DNA of 64,000 nucleotides from Herbiconiux sp. Lineage in GTDB: Bacteria; Actinomycetota; Actinomycetes; Actinomycetales; Microbacteriaceae. Made by a program: the position numbers and the translations under genes. The first letter of the stretch is position 1. The number at the start of each line of letters is the position of its first letter. The DNA lies in assembly GCF_023264855.1 (NCBI RefSeq), contig NZ_JAHFUW010000009.1:1-64000 (forward strand), read 5' to 3'. The notes under the pieces are model-generated. The model was not told the DNA's origin. It made no database searches and worked only from the letters and a program-made list of their open reading frames with translations. Positions 18,472-29,115 of the stretch are shown piece after piece.

Positions 18472-18500
18472 GGCTTTCGGGATACCAGTGAGGTAAATTC
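18472..18500 (+). promoter_or_regulatory. Possible promoter of the cell-wall-binding protein
   Basis: TAAATT (18495-18500) with a weak TGGCTT (18472-18477) 17 bp upstream. The leader to the ATG at 18554 holds a GGAGGAAC ribosome-binding site. Confidence 0.35.
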
Positions 18501-18553
18501 ATCTTCATGTGAGCGGTGAGAGCACGCCGCCTCGTTCATGGAGGAACCGTCCG

Positions 18554-20863
18554 ATGCGTTCTCTGCGCCACCGCCTTGCAGTGCTGGCCTCGACCTCGAT
18601 CGTCGTCGCCTCATCACTTGGCTCCTTCACCGGGGTCACTCCGGCACACGCGGCGAACACGCCACTACCGTCCCCGGGTGCAACCGCACTTGTCAGCGCC
18701 TCGAGTTCAGGCGCCGCCAACTATGCGTCCTTCGTCTCGTCGATTTCGGATGATGGCCGCTTCGTGGCCTTCTCCTCCGACGCGAACAATCTGACCAGCA
18801 TTCCCACAGGATTCATGACCCAAGTCTTCGTACGGGACATGTCCACCGGGCTCACCCAGATGGTCAGTGTCAACTCGGCAGGAACGGCGGGAGGCGACGG
18901 TCCCTCGTATGATCCGTCCATCTCCGGCGACGGGAGATTCATCGCCTTCACCTCCGGGGCGAAGAATCTCGATGCGTCGTTGCCCCTCGCCGACGACCAT
19001 ACACAGATCTACATCCGAGACCTCGCGGCGGGTTCCACCCGGCTGGTCACGCGAAACACGACGGCGACAGCCGGAGGACAGTACAACTCGTACAGTCCGT
19101 CGCTTTCCGGCGACGGCACAAGGCTGGTATTCGGCTCGGTCGCACGTGATCTCCTTTCGGGCGTGGACCCCGGCAAGGGCCAGATCTTCAGAGCGGAGGT
19201 CGTCGCGGGGTCCATGAAGGTGACCGGTATCGTCAGTACCGCCGACACGGGAGCGCCATCCCCGGGAGAAGCAGGGAACGGCTTCTCCTATGAGCCCTCC
19301 CTCTCCCACGACGGAACCGTCGTCGCCTTCACCTCCAGGTCCTCCAACCTGACCGCGGACACATTTCCGCCCTCCGCCGATCAGATTTTCGTGCATTCGC
19401 TGGAAACCTCGCGCACGAGGCTCGTGAGTCTCGCAGCGAGTGGCCTCGGAGGCGCCGACTCGATCGCAAGTGGAGCGTCGATCTCCTCCGACGGACGACG
19501 GGTGGCGTTCATCTCCAATGCGACGAACCTCGCTCCGAACTCGCCGAGCACAGGGACCGAACAGGTCTACCTACGGGACCTGTCGCAGAGCACATCCGAG
19601 CTGTTGAGTGTGACCGGCGAAGGTGAGGTCGCTGCCGGGAGATCGCTGCAGGCCTCGATCTCGGGAGACGGACTGCGAGTGGGATTCACCTCCAACGCAC
19701 GTGACATCACGCGCGCAGACACTCGGGGAACCTGGCAGGTCTACTGGCGCGACGTCCCCTCGAGGGTCACGATGCTCGCCAGCTCTTCCACTGCAGATCC
19801 AACTCGGGGAAGCGACGACTCCGGCGTCTCGTCCCCGACCACACCCCGGATGTCGTCCAATGGGCAGCAGATCGCTTTCAGTGCCGCCGCAAACCTGCTC
19901 GGTGCGGGGAGTCCCGGCCCCGCTCAGGTCTACCTGCACGGACTCAAGGGCCCCAGCGTCGACCGGATCGGCGGAGCCGACCGATACGCGGTCTCGGCTG
20001 CGGTCTCAGCCGCCACGTTCCCTCCGGGCGTCCCCGTGGCTTACGTGGCATCGGGCGCGATCTTCAGCGACGCCCTCTCGGGGTCGGCGGCCGCAGGCGC
20101 GCAGGGCTCTCCTGTGCTGCTCGTCAGCGAAGACGCGGTGCCCGACTCCATCGCCGACGAACTCCGGCGTCTCCATCCCGCCTCGATCGTCATTCTCGGT
20201 GGCGCTGACACCATCAGCTCTCGCGTCGAGACTGCGCTCGGCGCCTTCGGCGCTTCGGTCTCGCGCGTCGCAGGCTCCGACAGGTTCGCCGTCTCCGCGG
20301 CGATCTCGGCCGCTCGCTTTCCGAAGGGCACACCCATCGTGTTCGTCGCCTCCGGCGAGGTGTTCCCCGACGCCCTGTCCGGTTCGGCCGCGGCTGGGCT
20401 CCTCGCAGGCCCCGTGCTGCTAGTCACGAAGGATTCGATACCCGCCTCCGTGTCGGCAGAACTGGCCCGACTAGCCCCGAACGAGATCGTCGTTCTGGGG
20501 GGCCGGAACACCATCTCGGACACGGTCGCATCCGACCTAGGGAAGAGGGCCTCGCTCGTTCGGAGGATCGGCGGTGCGGACCGATTCGAGGTCTCAGCGG
20601 GGGTGTCCCAAGACCTTTTTCCGAACGGCTAGTCCGTGGTCTACGTCGCCTCTGGCGCGGTGTTCCCCGACGCCCTCTCGGGATCCGCTGGAGCTATCGC
20701 TGACAAAGCACCCGTGCTGCTCGTGACCCGGGACTCCATTCCCGCTTCGGTCGTCGCTCAGCTGCAACGGCTGAAGCCGTATCGCATCGTCGTCCTCGGC
20801 GGCACGAACACCATCTCGGATACTGTTCGCGATGCTTTGGACAAGTACCTCGCTACACCGTGA
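18554..20863 (+). pseudogene. Secreted beta-propeller protein with cell-wall-binding type 2 repeats, interrupted by an in-frame TAG
   Basis: The frame encodes a signal peptide (cut near AHA-ANT, residue 33), about six WD40-like PD40 propeller repeats to residue 465, and three cell-wall-binding repeat 2 units (VDRIGGADRYAVS, RVAGSDRFAVS, RRIGGADRFEVS). A TAG at 20630-20632 stops it after 692 residues. The same frame then continues to 20863 and completes the third unit (VVYVASGAVFPDALSG). The TAG sits where repeats 1 and 2 have one residue (Val, Thr), so it is a clean nonsense change, not a frameshift. The ATG at 18554 has GGAGGAAC before it. By eye the gene is poorer in G and C than its neighbours, suggesting transfer. 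The truncated protein keeps two full wall-binding units and may still be made. Confidence 0.75.
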
Positions 20864-21512
20864 GCGGTACCGCGGCGTGGGCCACGATCGGCGGGAGTTC
20901 CTCGAGGGTGTGCAGCACGTACGCGGCACCCGCTACGCGCAGGGCGTCCGCATCCGCGCCGCCGCTGCCTTGGGCGTCGGCGAGCCCTACCGCGATGTAG
21001 CCCGCGGCCGACGCACAGCGCAGGTCGTCGGCGGTGTCGCCCACGTAGAACGCGCGGCTGCGGGTGGGTCGATGCCGCATCAGCGCCGCGTACTTGTCGG
21101 TGACCGAGGCGTCGACCGCGTTCCACACCGTGGGCACGGAGAGCGCGCGCTGGTCGAAGCGCACCGCGGCGGCCGAGGCGGCCGACAGCACGCCGAGCCA
21201 GGCGCCCTCCGCCGAGAGCGTCGTGAGACAACTCGCGGCGCCGTCGCGCAGCCGGGCGTGCGGGTGCGCCATCCCCTCGGCCCACTCCTGCTCGGCCGCC
21301 GCGAGATCGCCGGCGGGCAGGCCGAGCCGCGCGAACAGCTCCGACAGCGGCAGCCGGAACCGCAGTGAGAACTCGGCCTCGCCGAGCATGGGCAGGGCTC
21401 GACGCGCCAGCACCTCGTTCAGTGCGGCGCGGGCGCGATCCGCGTCGGCCACCACGCTGCCGTTCCAGTCGAACAGCACCATCGTGCCGCGCAGCGCTCC
21501 GTCCGTCCGCAC
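20853..21512 (-). CDS. HAD-family hydrolase with a DWN motif I
   Basis: A HAD phosphatase-like protein of about 219 residues. Motif I reads FDWNGSVV, so the second aspartate of the usual DxD is an asparagine. The motif II region (LSAAS), motif III lysine (TDKY) and motif IV (VGDTADD) are present, and the alpha-helical cap is of the phosphoglycolate phosphatase kind. GTG at 21512 has GAGGG ten bases upstream; ATG at 21482, directly before motif I, is the main alternative. Its 3' end overlaps the convergent cell-wall-binding gene by 11 bases. Confidence 0.75.
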   Translation of the reverse strand: MRTDGALRGTMVLFDWNGSVVADADRARAALNEVLARRALPMLGEAEFSLRFRLPLSELFARLGLPAGDLAAAEQEWAEGMAHPHARLRDGAASCLTTLSAEGAWLGVLSAASAAAVRFDQRALSVPTVWNAVDASVTDKYAALMRHRPTRSRAFYVGDTADDLRCASAAGYIAVGLADAQGSGGADADALRVAGAAYVLHTLEELPPIVAHAAVPLTV

Positions 21513-21662
21513 CTGGAACCACCCTCGATCGCCTTGCACCCGACCCGATCCGCACCGGGTTCCGTTCATCCTGGGGGGTGCGCAGGGCGTGGGCCGCGAC
21601 CGCTCGCCGACGGGCACATGAACGGCGGGTGAAGAGCTGCCGCCGGATGCGCCGGCAGAACG

Positions 21663-23566
<1,904 letters not shown>

Positions 23567-23567
23567 G

Positions 23568-23644
23568 GCGTTCACTCCAGCGAGTCTCAGGGCAAGCTCC
23601 GCCATAGTGCATGAGCTCGGCCTGAAACTCGCTGGACTGAACGC
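23568..23644 (-). terminator. Long hairpin H1 between the sensor operon and pip
   Basis: Arms 23568-23599 and 23613-23644 (32 nt each) match at 28 positions, with a 13-nt loop. Read as RNA from the minus strand, two of the four mismatches become G-U pairs. Both flanking genes are minus-strand, so it probably ends the response-regulator transcript. No T-run follows. Confidence 0.6.
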
Positions 23645-23660
23645 GATCGGCCAGCGTCGC

Positions 23661-24398
23661 TCACACCAGGCCCACCGAATAGGCGAAGATCACCGCCTGC
23701 ACGCGGTCGCGCAGCTCGAGCTTCATCAGCACGCGGCCCACGTGCGTCTTCACGGTGGACTCGGAGAGGAACAACCGGCTCGCGATCTCGGTGTTCGTCA
23801 GCCCCTCCGCCATCGCCACGAGCACCTCGCGCTCGCGCTCGGTGAGGGTGGCGAGGCGGGCCGCTTCGGGTGAGGGAGCGGATACGCCCGAGGTCGCCGG
23901 GGCTGCACCAGCCGCTGCGCCCTCGCCTGCCGCTGCACCGGCCGGCAGCTGCGGCCCGAACAGCTCGAGCAGCTTGCGCGTCACCCGCGGCGACACGGCG
24001 GCATCGCCCGAGGCCACCGCCCGCACCGCCGCCACCAGTTCGGCCGGCTGCGCGTCCTTCAGCAGGAATCCGCTCGCCCCGGCGTTCAGCCCGGCGAAGG
24101 CGTACTCGTCGAGATCGAAGGTCGTCAGAATCAGGATGCGGCTGGCCGGGTTCGCCGCCACGATCGCCCGGGTCGCCTCGATCCCGTCGAGCCCCGGCAT
24201 CCGCACGTCCATCAAAACCACGTCGGGCTGCAGCCGGCCGACGGCCGCGATCGCCTCGTACCCGTCGCCGGCCTCGCCGACCACCTCGAGCCCCTCGTGC
24301 GACTCGAGCACGAGCCGCATCCCCATCCTGATCAGCTGCTGGTCGTCCACCAGCAGCAACCGGATGCCCCCGCTCCCGTTCCCGCTCACGTCACTCAT
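23661..24398 (-). CDS. NarL/LuxR-family response regulator
   Basis: A 245-residue regulator. Its receiver domain (about 12-125) carries the phospho-accepting D64 in LMDVRMPG and the conserved lysine in LLKDA. An Ala/Gly-rich linker about 30 residues long leads to a LuxR-type helix-turn-helix (LTEREREVLVAMAEGLTNTEIASRL, listed here in part). The start at 24398 overlaps the kinase gene by eight bases and is preferred to the longer frame. It is the last gene of an ABC transporter / kinase / regulator operon and probably controls that operon or an efflux response. Confidence 0.92.
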   Translation of the reverse strand: MSDVSGNGSGGIRLLLVDDQQLIRMGMRLVLESHEGLEVVGEAGDGYEAIAAVGRLQPDVVLMDVRMPGLDGIEATRAIVAANPASRILILTTFDLDEYAFAGLNAGASGFLLKDAQPAELVAAVRAVASGDAAVSPRVTRKLLELFGPQLPAGAAAGEGAAAGAAPATSGVSAPSPEAARLATLTEREREVLVAMAEGLTNTEIASRLFLSESTVKTHVGRVLMKLELRDRVQAVIFAYSVGLV

Positions 24399-25806
24399 CC
24401 CGCGCCTCCCCCTCCGTTGACTTGCGACTTTCGGCTGCTGAATCGGCACTCTCGGAGCCAGAACTCGCAACTCGGTGAGCTTCGGCGGCGGGGGCGACCG
24501 CAGACGCGCCCAAGGTCGCGGCCACGCGCCAGCCGCGACTGCCGGGCGGGCCGACGGGGCCCGCGGCCACCGTGCCGCCGTACGCGGCCACCCGCTCGCG
24601 CATGCCGATCAGGCCCTGGCCTGAGCCGGTGGAGACGGCCCCCCGCCCGGGGTCGACCCCGTCATCCGTCACCGTGATGTCGATCCCCGTCGCCGAGTAC
24701 GCCACCACCACATCCACCGCCGTCGACTGCACGGCGTAGCGCAGGGCGTTGGTGAGCGCCTCCTGCAGCACCCGGTAGACGGTGAGTTGAACGAGCGGAT
24801 CGGCCGGAGGCGTGCCCGCGGCGGTGTACCGCACGGTGAGGCCCGCCGCCCGGTACGAGGCGATCAGCTCGGGCAGCTCGGCGAGCCCCGGCTGCGGCGC
24901 GAGCGGAGCGGCGGGGTCGAGGAGGCCGAGCGAGCGGCGCATGTCGGTGAGCGCGCGCCGGGCCGTCGCGCCGGTCTGCCGCATGGCCTCCGCTGCGGCG
25001 GCGGGAGAGCGCTCCACGCTGGCGGCCGCGCCATCCGAGAGCGACACGATCACGGTCAGGCTGTGGGCCACGATGTCGTGCATCTCGCGGGTGATGCGGG
25101 CACGCTCGTCGGCGGTGGCGAGCTTCGCCCGCTGGTCGCGTTCCCGCGCCAGCTGCTCGGCGCGGTCCAGGAGGGCCTGGATGTAGCGGCGCCGGTTGCC
25201 GAAGGTGATCCCCACCAGGGTGGCCACGAGCATCAGCAGCACGAAGAGCACCGTGAACGCGATGTTGGAGATGACGGCCGTGGGGTCGTAGAGGAAGGTC
25301 GCGACGCCGCCGGCCACCGCGGCGACCGCCGTCCAGAGCCAGGCCGAGCGCGAGGAGCGGTAGACGGCGAGCGCGTAGAGCGCGAACATCATCGGGATGG
25401 CGTCCAGCTGCTGCGTGGGCGTGGTGGGCAGCAGCAGGGCGGCCGCGCAGATCGCCGCGGTGATCACCGGTACGTGCCGCCGGAACAGCAGCGCCAACAC
25501 CACGGCGGCCGTGATGTACAGCAGCAGCACGGCGAACACCGGAGTGTTGCGGATGGTGTCGTCGCCGAAGGGCGAGAGCCCGAAGACGCCGGTGACGAAG
25601 CTGAACAACGCGAACGCCAGCGCCGGCAGGCCGTAGCCGCCCGCGATGAACCCGTCCAGCAGCCACGGGTGCCGCGAGAGGTACGCCCGGATGAACCCCG
25701 GCGGCTTGGGCAGCCGAAGGTCCTCGGCGCCGGCGGGCTGAGCCGGCGGCGCCGAGGACGCGAAGGGGGTTCCGGAGCCCCGTGCGGGGCCGGGTGTCGA
25801 GGTCAG
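24391..25806 (-). CDS. Sensor histidine kinase (HisKA_3 class) with a probable CTG start
   Basis: A 471-residue membrane kinase. About five transmembrane segments come first (60-185), then a short coiled linker, a HisKA_3 domain with the phospho-accepting H243 in REMHDIVAHS, an N-box (NALRYA) and a G-box (GQGLIGMRER). No ATG, GTG or TTG lies near the expected start. A CTG at 25806 overlaps the permease stop as CTGA and has GGAGAG four bases upstream, so it is the best start. A GTG at 25860, inside the permease, has no ribosome-binding site. It would phosphorylate the adjacent regulator. Confidence 0.85.
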   Translation of the reverse strand: MTSTPGPARGSGTPFASSAPPAQPAGAEDLRLPKPPGFIRAYLSRHPWLLDGFIAGGYGLPALAFALFSFVTGVFGLSPFGDDTIRNTPVFAVLLLYITAAVVLALLFRRHVPVITAAICAAALLLPTTPTQQLDAIPMMFALYALAVYRSSRSAWLWTAVAAVAGGVATFLYDPTAVISNIAFTVLFVLLMLVATLVGITFGNRRRYIQALLDRAEQLARERDQRAKLATADERARITREMHDIVAHSLTVIVSLSDGAAASVERSPAAAAEAMRQTGATARRALTDMRRSLGLLDPAAPLAPQPGLAELPELIASYRAAGLTVRYTAAGTPPADPLVQLTVYRVLQEALTNALRYAVQSTAVDVVVAYSATGIDITVTDDGVDPGRGAVSTGSGQGLIGMRERVAAYGGTVAAGPVGPPGSRGWRVAATLGASAVAPAAEAHRVASSGSESADSAAESRKSTEGEARDE

Positions 25807-26618
25807 GCGTCTCTCCGTCTCAGCAGCACCGCCGCCGGGATGGCGACCACGGCGATCCACCCGAGCATAACGAGCACCGCCTGCCACGGCTCGAACACGC
25901 CGCCGCCGAAGAACAGCGTCTGACCGGCGCTCGCCGGCAGCCACTGCGTGAGCACGGTCACCCACTCGGCCGAGATGAACGACAGCACCGCCGGCACGAC
26001 CAGCACCAGACCGAGCACCGCCGCGATGCCGCCCGGGGTGTTGCGCAGCAGCGCACCCACGAAGAAGGCGAACAGCCCGATCAGCGCTAGGTAGCCGGCG
26101 GCGCCCACGAGGTGCGCCCACACCTCCGGGTCGGCGAGCGACGAGCTCACGCCGGCGCCGCTCAGGATCGGGGAGGTCACGGCGTAGGCGGCGAGGATGC
26201 CGACCAGCGACACCACGAAGCTCGTCACCGAGAACACGATCGCCTTGGCCCAGAGCACCGGCAGCCGCTTGGGCACCGCGGTGAGGCTGGAGCGGATCTG
26301 CCCGGTGCTGTACTCGCCGCTGATCACCAGCACGCCGAGCACCGAGATCACCAGCTGGTTGAGCATGACGCCGATCGAGGCGGCGAACACCGCGGTGGAG
26401 GCATCGGACTGGGGCGAACCGGTGGTGATGTTCAGCGCCAGCACCATTCCCATGCCCACCTGCAGCAGGATGAGCACGGCGTAGGCCCAGACGGTGGAAC
26501 GCAGCGTGGTGAGCTTGATCCACTCGCTCGCCAGCACGCCGGTGAAGCGCAGGCGCGCCTCCGGCAGCGGCTGGTGCGAGGCCCGGGCGTGGGACGGGGC
26601 GGTGACTGCGGCGGTCAT
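25803..26618 (-). CDS. ABC-2 type transporter permease
   Basis: A 271-residue membrane protein with about six transmembrane segments, of the ABC-2 family often found with antibiotic-resistance two-component systems. Residues 1-25 are a cytoplasmic His/Pro-rich lead-in, and FTGVLASEWIKLTTLRST is the typical N-terminal amphipathic segment. It overlaps the ATPase stop by ATGA (26615-26618) and the kinase start by CTGA. Confidence 0.88.
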   Translation of the reverse strand: MTAAVTAPSHARASHQPLPEARLRFTGVLASEWIKLTTLRSTVWAYAVLILLQVGMGMVLALNITTGSPQSDASTAVFAASIGVMLNQLVISVLGVLVISGEYSTGQIRSSLTAVPKRLPVLWAKAIVFSVTSFVVSLVGILAAYAVTSPILSGAGVSSSLADPEVWAHLVGAAGYLALIGLFAFFVGALLRNTPGGIAAVLGLVLVVPAVLSFISAEWVTVLTQWLPASAGQTLFFGGGVFEPWQAVLVMLGWIAVVAIPAAVLLRRRDA

Positions 26619-27580
26619 CGGGCCACCTCCTGGTTGCTCGTGGTCGGGTTCGTAGCGGTCGGGTTGGTGGTGCCGGCGGGCACCGCGGTGCGGTACTCCA
26701 CCTCGTCGCGGGTGAGTTCCATGTAGGCGTCTTCGAGCGATCCGCTCACCACGCTCAGCTCGTACAGCGGCACGCCGGCGGCGAGCGCCGCGTCTCCGAT
26801 CACCTCGGGGGCGAGGCCGCGCACCTCGACGGTGTCGGCGGCCACGTCGGTCACCACCACGTCGGGCTGGCCGAGCCGCCGGGCGAGTTCCCCGATGCGG
26901 GGACTGCGCACCCGGATGTAGGTCTGGGTGGAGCCGACGATGTCACCCACCGGAGCATCCGCAATCACCCGCCCCTTGCCGATCACGATGATGTGGTCGG
27001 CGGTCAGCGCCATCTCGCTCATCAGGTGGCTGGAGAGCAGCACGGTGCGGCCCTCGGCGGCGAGCGAGCGCACGAACCCGCGCACCCAGAGCACGCCCTC
27101 GGGGTCGAGTCCGTTCACCGGCTCGTCGAGGATGAGGGTGGCCGGGTCGCCGAGCAGGGCGGCGGCGAGGCCGAGGCGCTGGCCCATGCCGAGCGAGAAG
27201 CCTCCCACGCGCTTGCCGGCGACGGCGTGCAGACCGGTGAGGTCGATCACCTCGTCGACGCGACGACGAGGGATGCCGTGGGTCGCGGCGATGGCACGCA
27301 GGTGGTTGCGGGCGCTGCGGCCGGTGTGCACCGCCTTCGCCTCGAGCAGGGCGCCCACCTCGTGCAGCGGCGAGCGGTGCTCGGCGTAGGGCATGCCGTT
27401 CACGGTGACGCGGCCCGACGTGGGGCGGTCCAGCCCCACGATCATCCGCATCGTGGTGCTCTTGCCGGCGCCGTTCGGACCGAGGAATCCGGTCACCTGG
27501 CCGGGACGCACGGTGAAGCTCACCCCGTCGACGGCCTTCTTGTCGCCGTAGCGCTTGGTCAGTGCGGTCGCTTCGATCAT
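26615..27580 (-). CDS. ABC transporter ATP-binding protein
   Basis: A 321-residue ATPase with Walker A GPNGAGKST, signature FSLGMGQR, Walker B LILDEPVNGLDP and an H-loop in SSHLMSE. The C-terminal tail is Thr/Asn/Pro-rich. ATG 27580 is chosen because it has GAGGAG nine bases upstream and lies right before the first beta strand; ATG 27604 is an alternative. It leads the four-gene operon ATPase-permease-kinase-regulator, which resembles peptide-antibiotic detoxification modules. Confidence 0.88.
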   Translation of the reverse strand: MIEATALTKRYGDKKAVDGVSFTVRPGQVTGFLGPNGAGKSTTMRMIVGLDRPTSGRVTVNGMPYAEHRSPLHEVGALLEAKAVHTGRSARNHLRAIAATHGIPRRRVDEVIDLTGLHAVAGKRVGGFSLGMGQRLGLAAALLGDPATLILDEPVNGLDPEGVLWVRGFVRSLAAEGRTVLLSSHLMSEMALTADHIIVIGKGRVIADAPVGDIVGSTQTYIRVRSPRIGELARRLGQPDVVVTDVAADTVEVRGLAPEVIGDAALAAGVPLYELSVVSGSLEDAYMELTRDEVEYRTAVPAGTTNPTATNPTTSNQEVAR

Positions 27581-27764
27581 TCTCAGCAGCTCCTCGTGTG
27601 TCATGGTGGGCGCCCCTCGCGCCACCCCTCTCACGGTACGGATGCGACGGCCCGGGCTCATCCGCCCGGGGGGTGATCTCGGCTCGGCCGGCGTAGTCCC
27701 CAGGTACTACGCGGCACGGGAACATTCGGCGGTGCGGGGCGTTGCATCCGACGTGGACGACAGC

Positions 27765-29102
27765 ATGCGCAGCGAGTTCCGCCACCGGTTCCGCGACGAT
27801 TCCCGGGCCGAGCGGCTGCGCGCGGCGTCGGCGACGGTCGTGGTGATCGGTGCGGGGCAGGCCGGGCTCTCGGCCGCGTTCCACCTGCAGCGGCACGGTT
27901 TCCTGAGCGCGATCGAGCATCCGGATGCCTCGCGCACGTTCGTCGTGCTCGATGCGGCCGAGGCACCGGGCGGGGCGTGGCAGCACCGCTGGGAGTCGCT
28001 GCACATGGCGACGGTCAACGGCATCTTCGACCTGCCGGGCTTCGCGAAGCCGCCGCTGGACGCCGACGAGCCCAGCCGCAACGCGGTGCCGCGCTACTTC
28101 GCGGCCTACGAGGAGCGCTTCGGCTTCCCGATCCTGCGCCCCGTGCGTGTGCTCGCGGTGGAGCGGGCCGACGACGCTCCGGATGGCGAGCTGCTCGTGC
28201 ACACGGCTTCCCGCGGCGCCTCCGGCCCCGAGTCGGGTGCAGCATCCGGCCCCGGGTCGCGCACCGCCTCCCGCCCCGAGTCCGGAACCGCGTCGCGCAC
28301 CGCCTCCGGCCCCGACGCAGGCGCCGCATCCGGAACCACCACGTGGCGCGCGCGCTTCGTGATCAACGCCACCGGCACCTGGGACAACCCCGTGCTGCCC
28401 GACGTGCCCGGCCGCGACCGCTTCCTCGGCCGCCAGCTGCACACGCGCGACTACGTGAGCCTGGACGACTTCGCGGGCCACCGGGTCGCCGTGGTCGGCG
28501 GCGGCATCTCGGCGCTGCAGCAGCTGGAGGAGATCTCGCGCGTGGCCTTCACCGCCTGGTACACCCGCCGGGAGCCGGTGTTCTCGCCCGGCGAGTTCGA
28601 CCAGGAGACCGGCCGGGCCACGATCGAGAAGGTCACCGCCGATGTCGAGGCCGGCCGGCCCACCGGCAGCGTCGTCTCCTACACGGGCCTCGGCTGGACC
28701 TCCTACGCCCGCGCCGCTCGCGACCGCGGCGTGCTCGAGCGGCGCCCGATGTTCACCGTCGTCGAGCCGCACGGCGTGCGCGAGGCCGACGGCAGCTTCA
28801 CGTCGGTCGACGTCATCCTGTGGGCCACCGGCTTCCGGGCCTCGCTCGCGCATCTCGATCCGCTGCACCTGCGCAACGACCTCGGCGGAATCACCCTCCG
28901 CGGCACGCAGCCCCTGGCCGAACCGCGCGTGCACCTGATCGGCTTCGGCCCGTCCCAGTCCACCGTCGGCGCCAACCGTGCCGGCCGAGACGCGGTCGCC
29001 GCGATCCTCCGCTCCCTCGGCGCGCCTCAGCGCGTCCCCCTGGGACCGCCAGCGCCTCCCCCGGTGACCCCCAGCCCCGCCCCTCACCCGCAGCGCGCGT
29101 AG
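27765..29102 (+). CDS. FAD-dependent monooxygenase / flavoprotein (TrkA-K+ transport-like / YhfW family)
   Basis: A 445-residue flavoprotein. VVVIGAGQAGLSAAF near residue 25 is the FAD-binding Rossmann motif, and VAVVGGGISALQ near residue 245 is the NADPH one. FINATGTWDNP and LWATGFR are the ATG motifs of class B monooxygenase-like proteins. About residues 148-192 are a low-complexity insert of Ala-Ser-Gly-Pro-Glu repeats not expected in the family. The C-terminus is Pro-rich. ATG 27765 is chosen; GTG 27753 is equally possible. The substrate is unknown. Confidence 0.8.
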   Translation: MRSEFRHRFRDDSRAERLRAASATVVVIGAGQAGLSAAFHLQRHGFLSAIEHPDASRTFVVLDAAEAPGGAWQHRWESLHMATVNGIFDLPGFAKPPLDADEPSRNAVPRYFAAYEERFGFPILRPVRVLAVERADDAPDGELLVHTASRGASGPESGAASGPGSRTASRPESGTASRTASGPDAGAASGTTTWRARFVINATGTWDNPVLPDVPGRDRFLGRQLHTRDYVSLDDFAGHRVAVVGGGISALQQLEEISRVAFTAWYTRREPVFSPGEFDQETGRATIEKVTADVEAGRPTGSVVSYTGLGWTSYARAARDRGVLERRPMFTVVEPHGVREADGSFTSVDVILWATGFRASLAHLDPLHLRNDLGGITLRGTQPLAEPRVHLIGFGPSQSTVGANRAGRDAVAAILRSLGAPQRVPLGPPAPPPVTPSPAPHPQRA

Positions 29103-29115
29103 CGCGCGCGGCGCG

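Noticed and set aside
20630-20632. Amber recoding (TAG as sense)
   Set aside because: TAG ends other intact genes here (aspS, resB, the flavoprotein), so it is a normal stop in this organism.
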